NCBI GenBank assembly: GCA_002716525.1
Contig: PBBH01000001.1
Coordinates: forward strand, 16,796 to 24,260
Direction: 5' to 3'
Length of the DNA stretch: 7,465 bases
Source of the DNA: Fidelibacterota bacterium
Lineage (GTDB): Bacteria > Fidelibacterota > Marinisomatia > Marinisomatales > TCS55
Shown: positions 1 through 4,986 of the stretch, one piece after another
Layout: each line of letters starts with the position of its first letter
Position numbering within the stretch: position 1 is the stretch's first letter
Notes under the pieces: model-generated
What the model was told of the DNA's origin: nothing
Seen by the model: only the letters and a program-made list of their open reading frames with translations
Databases searched by the model: none
Program-made: the position numbers and the translations under genes

Positions 1-738
1 ATGCCTCCCTGGGTTCAAGAAGGAGGTTATAATAAATGGGTGGAACGGTTAAAGGATCCTGATATTCGTGCACAAGTCAAGCAGGAAATGACCATTGATA
101 CAGATGAATGGGAAAACCTGGGCTATCTTGCTGGCCCAGATGGTGTGTTGTTTGCTGGGTTTAAAAATTCTGACTTGCGACAATATATTGGTAAAACACT
201 AAAAGAAGTAGCTGATGAACTTGGAAAACACTATGCTGACGTAGCTATGGATTTTGTGATTCAGGATGGCAGTCGCGTGGACGTTGTATATTTTCTTATG
301 TCTGAGGAAAATGTAAAAAAACAGATTCAATTACCTTATATAAGTTTCGGTTCAGATGCAGGGTCTTTGGCCCCAGAAGGGGATTTTTTAAAATACAACC
401 CTCATCCTAGGGCTTATGGAAATTTCGCCCGGTTGCTTGGGAAATATGTTCGGGAAGAAAAACTGATTCCATTGGAAGAAGCGGTATATAAATTATCCGG
501 ACTTTCTGCAGATAAACTAAAAATCAAGGATCGCGGGTATTTAAAAAAAGGGAACTTCGCTGATGTAGTCATTTTTGATCCTGAAACCATACAGGACCAC
601 GCTACCTTTTCCAATCCTCATCAATTAGCAACTGGAGTTCTTCATGTTTTTGTAAACGGCATGCAAGTATTGAAAGATGGTGAACATACCGGTAAAACTC
701 CTGGCCGCGTGGTGCGTGGGCCCGGTTATAAAAAATAA
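1..738 (+). CDS. N-acyl-D-amino-acid deacylase family amidohydrolase, C-terminal part (5' end outside window)
   Basis: This looks like the C-terminal half of a D-aminoacylase-type metal-dependent amidohydrolase, which hydrolyses N-acyl-D-amino acids to a free D-amino acid and a carboxylate. The visible 245 residues open with the family's PPWVQEGG segment, followed by a WxxRLKDPDIR helix. The GSD at residues 117-119 should hold the catalytic acid (Asp366 in the Alcaligenes enzyme). Then come PHPRAYGNFARLLGKYVR (135-151), the helix with AVYKLSGL (161-168), and the closing strands KKGNFADVVIFDP and HVFVNGMQVLKDGEHTG typical of the amidohydrolase beta-sandwich. Family members are about 480-570 residues, so the N-terminal half with the metal-binding His/Cys residues lies left of the window. 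The ATG at base 1 is probably an internal Met, not the start. The gene ends 6 bp before the racemase gene. Assignment to the family is firm; acyl group, amino acid and even D/L preference cannot be read from this fragment. Confidence 0.85.
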   Translation: MPPWVQEGGYNKWVERLKDPDIRAQVKQEMTIDTDEWENLGYLAGPDGVLFAGFKNSDLRQYIGKTLKEVADELGKHYADVAMDFVIQDGSRVDVVYFLMSEENVKKQIQLPYISFGSDAGSLAPEGDFLKYNPHPRAYGNFARLLGKYVREEKLIPLEEAVYKLSGLSADKLKIKDRGYLKKGNFADVVIFDPETIQDHATFSNPHQLATGVLHVFVNGMQVLKDGEHTGKTPGRVVRGPGYKK

Positions 739-744
739 TACCTG

Positions 745-1827
745 ATGAAAATTGTATCTGCAAAGTTCTGGTCAGAAGACCTTGAGCTTACGCGTCCTTA
801 CAGCATTGCCTATGAAACAATTGAAGCCGTTGAAAATATATTTGTTTATATAGTTTTAGAAAATGGAACATGGGGCATTGGTTCAGGGAGTCCAGCTGAA
901 TTTATAACTGGAGAAAATGTTGCCATGAGCCGCGGAGTTTTGCAAGATCACTTGGACACATTGGTAATCAATAAAGATATTGCGTCTTACAAAAATATTT
1001 GCCAGTCGATGTCTCGTAAATTGAAATCAACACCTGCAGCCAGAGCCGCAATTGATATTGCACTACACGATGCCTGGTCTAGATTTAATGAAAAACCGCT
1101 GGTGGAAATCCTAGGTAGATCACATCAATCTTTTCTTACCTCAATCACAATCGGAATCAAATCGATACAGGAAACGTTGAGTGAAGCAATTGAATATGTA
1201 AATAGGGGGTTCCGTATACTGAAAGTAAAAACGGGAGCATCAGTGATAGAAGACATTGAACTGATTCGGAAGCTGCGTGAGGCAGTTGGAAATAATATTT
1301 TAGTCCGGGTTGATGCAAACCAGGGCTATACATCTGAAAATTTGGTACAGTTTGCTAAAGGTACAGCTACCGAAAATGTTGAATTTATCGAACAGCCTTT
1401 ACCGAATGATAAAGATAGTGATATGATGCAAGTTTCTGAAGAGATTCGTATTCAATGTGCTGCAGATGAAAGTTTGCACCACCCTGATGATGCAGAAAAT
1501 CTAGCCGCCGAACCCCATTTATTTGGAATATATAATATTAAACTGATGAAAAGTGGTGGTATATGTCCAGCTTTGGAAATTGCCAATACAGCACATCGTT
1601 CTGGAATCGATCTTATGTGGGGATGTATGGATGAGAGTAGGATCAGTATTTCCGCAGCATTACATGCTGCTCTGGCTTGCCCAGCTACAACATATCTTGA
1701 TTTGGATGGTAGCCTGGATCTTGCAAGGGATCTTGTCACTGGGGGTTTTGTTCTTACAGATGGGTATTTATCTGTATCAGATGCACATGGGCTTGGTGTA
1801 AAACTGATTGAAAAAGTGACAGTTTGA
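745..1827 (+). CDS. dgcA: Enolase-superfamily dipeptide epimerase / N-acetyl-D-glutamate racemase, DgcA-like
   Basis: A complete 360-residue member of the mandelate racemase/muconate-lactonizing branch of the enolase superfamily. It should move a proton at the alpha carbon of an amino-acid derivative. All expected active-site residues are visible: the KVK motif (Lys160 and Lys162), Mg2+ ligands Asp190 (RVDANQ), Glu216 (EQPLP) and Asp241 (ADES), and the opposing base Lys266 (NIKLMKSGG). A DLD motif at Asp319-Asp321 matches the DxD that binds the dipeptide amino group in L-Ala-D/L-Glu epimerases. Next to a DUF1611 gene, the closest described role is DgcA, which racemises N-acetyl-D-Glu to N-acetyl-L-Glu in the DgcN-DgcA D-glutamate catabolic route. 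The ATG is 6 bp after the deacylase stop, and the TGA is one base before the next ATG. There is no Shine-Dalgarno sequence, so coupling to the upstream gene is likely. The enolase-family call is secure; the choice between N-acetyl-glutamate and dipeptide as substrate is open. Confidence 0.88.
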   Translation: MKIVSAKFWSEDLELTRPYSIAYETIEAVENIFVYIVLENGTWGIGSGSPAEFITGENVAMSRGVLQDHLDTLVINKDIASYKNICQSMSRKLKSTPAARAAIDIALHDAWSRFNEKPLVEILGRSHQSFLTSITIGIKSIQETLSEAIEYVNRGFRILKVKTGASVIEDIELIRKLREAVGNNILVRVDANQGYTSENLVQFAKGTATENVEFIEQPLPNDKDSDMMQVSEEIRIQCAADESLHHPDDAENLAAEPHLFGIYNIKLMKSGGICPALEIANTAHRSGIDLMWGCMDESRISISAALHAALACPATTYLDLDGSLDLARDLVTGGFVLTDGYLSVSDAHGLGVKLIEKVTV

Positions 1828-1828
1828 A

Positions 1829-2884
1829 ATGGATAAAGCGATTGTATTCACCCATAACTTACTGGCAGAAAATTTTGCCAAAACTTGTCACGGATTACTA
1901 CGGGGCACAGAGCGCTTCGAAATTTTAAGTGTAATAGATGCTGCCCACGAAGGCAAGGATGCAGGTACAATTCTTAATGGAAGCCCATTGGGTATACCGG
2001 TGTATAGTTCCATAGCCCAGTTTTTTAAACATTCAAATGAAAGACCTGAATTTTGCATTGTAGGTGTGGCCTTTCCCGGAGGTGTACTACCGGAAGATTG
2101 CCGCAAAGAGTTGTTAGCCGCCATGGATCACGGTCTTTCCATTATCTGTGGTTTGCACCATTACTTAAGTGAAGATCCTGAATTTCAAAGTTCCGCAAAA
2201 AATAATAAAGTAAAACTAATTGATATCCGCAAACCAAGACCAGTACCAGAACTGCATTTTTGGACAGGGGAAATTCTTGAGGTAACAACGCCGGTCATCG
2301 CCATATTGGGATCTGATTGTGCCGTAGGTAAACGTACAACTGCTCGGTTTATTATGGAAGTCTGCCGGAGTAGAGGGATAAAAACAGAAATGATTTATAC
2401 CGGGCAGACAGGCTGGATGCAGGGCTACAGCCATGGTTTTATCTTTGATGCTACACCAAATGATTTTGTAAGTGGTGAAATTGAACGGGTGATCCTTGAA
2501 TGTGTGGATGTGTCCAAACCAGACCTGATACTGCTGGAAGGTCAGTCCTCTTTGCGGAATCCATCTGGACCATGCGGGTCAGAATTTCTTTTATCTGGGA
2601 ATGCCAAAGGTGCAGTGCTAGTACATCCGCCAGGCCGAAAATATTTTGTAGATATGGAAGAATTAGGTTTACAAATCCCTGAAATAGAAGATGAAATAGA
2701 ATTGATTCAAAACTATGGGTCAAAAGTAATTGGCGTTGGACTGAATGAGGAAGGTTGCGATATGGGTCAGTTACGGTCAGTTCAGCGGACCATATCAAAA
2801 AAAATGAATATCCCGGTTGTTCTTCCATTGACGGATGGGGTCAATAAAATTGTAGATGGAATTCAAACCTTCATGAACCAATGA
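1829..2884 (+). CDS. dgcN: DUF1611 P-loop protein, DgcN-like D-glutamate N-acetyltransferase
   Basis: A complete 351-residue DUF1611 protein. The N-terminal part (about 1-145) looks like the family's Rossmann-like domain, with repeated strand-turn patterns such as FCIVGVAFPGG (75-85). The C-terminal part (about 150-351) is a P-loop domain: Walker A-like GSDCAVGKRTT at 161-171 with Lys168, then TGQTGWMQGYSHGFIFDA (191-208), DFVSGEIER (212-220) and LLEGQSSLRNPSG (235-247), all strong family blocks. DUF1611 was long of unknown function. A member named DgcN has been described as transferring acetyl from acetyl-CoA to D-glutamate, after which DgcA racemises the product, and the same pairing is seen here. 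The gene order here is racemase first. The ATG lies one base after the racemase stop, and the end overlaps the transporter gene by 4 bp (ATGA). I infer a cytoplasmic acetyltransferase-type enzyme; membership is clear, but substrate and cofactor are inferred. Confidence 0.85.
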   Translation: MDKAIVFTHNLLAENFAKTCHGLLRGTERFEILSVIDAAHEGKDAGTILNGSPLGIPVYSSIAQFFKHSNERPEFCIVGVAFPGGVLPEDCRKELLAAMDHGLSIICGLHHYLSEDPEFQSSAKNNKVKLIDIRKPRPVPELHFWTGEILEVTTPVIAILGSDCAVGKRTTARFIMEVCRSRGIKTEMIYTGQTGWMQGYSHGFIFDATPNDFVSGEIERVILECVDVSKPDLILLEGQSSLRNPSGPCGSEFLLSGNAKGAVLVHPPGRKYFVDMEELGLQIPEIEDEIELIQNYGSKVIGVGLNEEGCDMGQLRSVQRTISKKMNIPVVLPLTDGVNKIVDGIQTFMNQ

Positions 2885-3954
2885 ATAATCTTTTCTTTCA
2901 GAAATATTTATTACCCGGGTTCATTTTTCAATCTCTTATTATTGGTGGCGGGTATGGTACAGGTCGGGAGTTGGTGGAATTCTTTTTAACTGCTGGACCT
3001 TTAGCTGGGTTAGTCAATATGGCCGTGGCCACAATTATCTGGAGCGTCGTATTAGCAATTTGTTTTGAGTTTGCACGTATGGGTCGTTGCTATGAATATA
3101 GATCTTTTGTGAAAGGGTTACTTGGTAGATGGTGGATCAGTTATGAGGTGCTTTATTTAATCGGATTGGTGCTGGTAGTATCTGTAATGGGTTCTGCTTC
3201 TGGAGAGATTTTTTTTGAGATGTTTGAAGCACCAGCCCTTGTAGGTATTGTTATGATGATGGGATTGGTTGGATTAATTGTATTTTTTGGAACAAAATTG
3301 ATTGAGAAGGTTCTTTCATTTTGGTCCTTCCTACTTTACGGTGCATTTCTTGTCATGTTTGTCGCAGTATTTACAATGTTTTATGATACCATAGGAAACA
3401 GTTTTAAAATGCAACCGGTAGGGTCCAATTGGGCCTTAGGCGGTATCAAATATGCAGCCTATAATATAGGTTTGGCGCCTGCAATATTGTTTTGTGTCCG
3501 TCATATTGAAACCCGTCGTGAAGCATATATTTCTGGAGTTGTAGCAGGTGTCATTGCTATGATTCCTGCCCTTTTGATGTTTCTAGCCATGTTAAGTCAA
3601 TACCCCGATATTATTCCAGCTTCTGTTCCCGTAAATCTTATACTGGATAAAATTGGATGGGGTAATTTTAAATTCTTATTTCAGATTGTTTTATTTGGGA
3701 CATTTATTGAAACAGGAGTAGGTTTAATCCATGGATTTAATGAACGTGTTGTTGCCGTTTACCCGAAACTGACAAACCAGTGGCGCTTAGCGATTGGCAT
3801 ATTGATTCTGACTATTTCTATATTTGTAGCCAACGCTGTGGGTCTAGTAGGATTGATTGCACAGGGATACGGGGCACTGACATGGGGTTACTGGGTTCTT
3901 TTTGTTATTCCTGTATTAACCTTTGGAGTCAGAGCAATTCTAAAAAATGAATGA
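2881..3954 (+). CDS. YkvI-family multi-pass membrane protein, putative amino-acid transporter
   Basis: A 357-residue, strongly hydrophobic protein with about ten predicted membrane segments (roughly 10-22, 40-64, 88-107, 119-137, 145-167, 190-207, 215-237, 265-283, 303-322 and 331-351). The first segment carries GGGYGTGRELVEF (22-34), a glycine-rich break like the unwound helix 1 of LeuT/APC-fold carriers and a hallmark of the Bacillus YkvI family. Other polar breaks are GSASGE (104-109) and YNIGLAPA (194-201). YkvI proteins have no firmly established substrate that I know of; an amino-acid or related small-molecule carrier in the inner membrane is the usual inference. It overlaps the DUF1611 gene by 4 bp and the dioxygenase gene by 8 bp, so it is made with a D-to-L amino-acid conversion set and probably imports its substrate. 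There is no signal peptide apart from the first helix. Family call fairly sure, function inferred. Confidence 0.75.
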   Translation: MNNLFFQKYLLPGFIFQSLIIGGGYGTGRELVEFFLTAGPLAGLVNMAVATIIWSVVLAICFEFARMGRCYEYRSFVKGLLGRWWISYEVLYLIGLVLVVSVMGSASGEIFFEMFEAPALVGIVMMMGLVGLIVFFGTKLIEKVLSFWSFLLYGAFLVMFVAVFTMFYDTIGNSFKMQPVGSNWALGGIKYAAYNIGLAPAILFCVRHIETRREAYISGVVAGVIAMIPALLMFLAMLSQYPDIIPASVPVNLILDKIGWGNFKFLFQIVLFGTFIETGVGLIHGFNERVVAVYPKLTNQWRLAIGILILTISIFVANAVGLVGLIAQGYGALTWGYWVLFVIPVLTFGVRAILKNE

Positions 3955-4465
3955 CTTAATAAACAATTTAAACGGTTTTGTTGCTGAAAATTTCCCTGTT
4001 GATAAAGTAACCTCTTTTTTGACGGATTACGATTTGAAACCAGAGGTAATTGAAAAGTACTGCTTTTTTAAGGATGACAAATATTCTCGAAATTTGATAT
4101 ATAAAGATGAAAATTTTGAGTTATTAATCGTTTGCTGGAACTCGGGTCAAAAAGCACCCATTCATGGGCATGAAGGTGAGAAATGTTGGATGAAAGTCGA
4201 AAAAGGTTCCCTTCAGATTTGTAACTATCAATTGAAATCAATGAATCCACTTTCTGTTACTATGACTGATCGTATTGATGGTATGGCAGGGGTTTTGGAT
4301 GGCCCAGCGGATATTCATTCCGTTGAAAATATACAAGATGAACCAGCAATCAGTCTCCACTTATACACCAAACCTTTTGAAGAATGTGATATTTACTGTA
4401 TAGATAAAGGTACCATTGAAAGAATGCCCCTGGTATACGATAGTATGTATATGGAGCTATGTTAA
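3947..4465 (+). CDS. cdo: Cysteine dioxygenase family (Arg-type thiol dioxygenase), cupin fold
   Basis: A complete 172-residue cupin of the cysteine dioxygenase family, which oxidises L-cysteine to cysteine sulfinate with O2 and a mononuclear Fe(II). The three-His iron site is visible: His73 and His75 in PIHGHEGEKC and His124 in ADIHSVEN. Arg48 in KYSRNL matches mammalian Arg60, which holds the substrate carboxylate, and Tyr46 matches Tyr58. The SLHLY motif (136-140) gives the Ser-His-Tyr triad (Ser153/His155/Tyr157 in the mammalian enzyme). Cys80 aligns with Cys93, the partner of Tyr157 in the Cys-Tyr cross-link, whereas many bacterial homologues have Gly there. Cys147 matches Cys164. The start ATG lies inside the end of the transporter gene (8-bp overlap), and a second ATG 4 bp later is out of frame. 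It is the last gene of the operon and ends 1 bp from the convergent gene. Family is confident; a substrate other than cysteine cannot be excluded. Confidence 0.88.
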   Translation: MNDLINNLNGFVAENFPVDKVTSFLTDYDLKPEVIEKYCFFKDDKYSRNLIYKDENFELLIVCWNSGQKAPIHGHEGEKCWMKVEKGSLQICNYQLKSMNPLSVTMTDRIDGMAGVLDGPADIHSVENIQDEPAISLHLYTKPFEECDIYCIDKGTIERMPLVYDSMYMELC

Positions 4466-4466
4466 A

Positions 4467-4949
4467 TTAGGTATTAATTGCTTTGTTGTATCTTCGATAA
4501 ATAAACAATATGATAATTCCAGCCAAATTAGGAAACCATACTTCCGGTCTAGACCACGATATGCCATCGAATGAAAAGTCGCTGAGAGGCCAAACAATTT
4601 TGGTAGGGAAAAATTCCTTTGGGTGAAATGGAAAATCCAATAAGATATGGAAAGGCCAACCCAGCATAGCAAAGGCAATATCTTTACGATAGTGATTCAC
4701 AATTCCTATGCACAGGAAAGCGCTAATGAAACTATGTGAAATATCATAGTTAATAAATAACCACCAGGGAATCGTATCAATCGGTGGTGGTCCACTTCCA
4801 AGTTTAAAATCACCCCCTAATATTCGAATCAATATCAGTATTCCAAAAGAAACAAGGTCAGGCATGGCACCAAAAAATAGAGCAGTCCATGGCCTACCGC
4901 GGTATCCAAATAATCCTCTGCTCCATAGGGAGTGGCTAAAAGTATCCAT
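4467..4949 (-). CDS. Small DUF457/YbcI-like membrane protein, putative metal-dependent hydrolase
   Basis: A 160-residue membrane protein with features of the DUF457/YdjM-YbcI family of membrane-bound metal-dependent hydrolases. It has an opening MDTFSHSLWS with His6, PD at 30-31 (GAMPDL), SHS at 71-73 (YDISHSF), and a late GWPFHILLDFPFH block (98-109) with His101, Asp105 and His109. Hydrophobic stretches lie at about 24-45, 72-85, 91-105 and 141-151. These conserved polar residues within or beside helices are the usual basis for the hydrolase label; no reaction is established. I prefer the ATG at 4949, because MDTFSHS matches the normal family N-terminus. A TTG at 4979 would add ten residues, but it lies inside a palindrome and gives a less family-like start. 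It begins 37 bp after the acetoacetyl-CoA synthetase stop, so the two are probably co-transcribed. The stop is one base from the dioxygenase stop on the other strand. Homology here is moderate, judged by motif only. Confidence 0.6.
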   Translation of the reverse strand: MDTFSHSLWSRGLFGYRGRPWTALFFGAMPDLVSFGILILIRILGGDFKLGSGPPPIDTIPWWLFINYDISHSFISAFLCIGIVNHYRKDIAFAMLGWPFHILLDFPFHPKEFFPTKIVWPLSDFSFDGISWSRPEVWFPNLAGIIILFIYRRYNKAINT

Positions 4950-4966
4950 TAGGCTATATTGTATCG

Positions 4967-4986
4967 AGACGCATTGCAATGTGTCT
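4967..4986. promoter_or_regulatory. 20-bp near-perfect palindrome between the synthetase and the small membrane-protein gene
   Basis: AGACGCATTGCAATGTGTCT pairs with itself at nine of ten symmetric positions, centred between bases 4976 and 4977; the only mismatch is G4971/T4982. It starts directly after the synthetase stop codon and ends 17 bp before the preferred ATG of the small membrane protein. The even symmetry without a spacer looks more like a dimeric protein binding site than a hairpin, and no T-run follows it, so it is not a terminator. Function is a guess. Confidence 0.3.

Noticed and set aside
1..3. ATG at base 1 as true start of the deacylase
   Set aside because: Family members have a long N-terminal half with the metal ligands, and PPWVQEGG is an internal family segment; the gene is cut by the window edge.
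1452..1739. 95-codon minus-strand frame inside the racemase gene
   Set aside because: The opposite frame holds the conserved Asp241, Lys266 and DxD residues; this translation looks random.
2451..2828. 125-codon open frame on the minus strand inside the DUF1611 gene
   Set aside because: It lies wholly within a gene whose frame has clear family motifs, and its translation has no recognisable domain; it is a shadow frame.
4457..4678. 73-codon minus-strand frame overlapping the end of the small membrane-protein gene
   Set aside because: It overlaps the longer frame that carries the SHS and GWPFHILLD motifs, and runs into the dioxygenase gene; no motif of its own.
4950..4979. TTG start at 4979 for the small membrane protein, adding ten residues
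   Set aside because: The added residues are not family-like, MDTFSHS at 4949 matches the usual N-terminus, and the TTG sits inside the palindrome.
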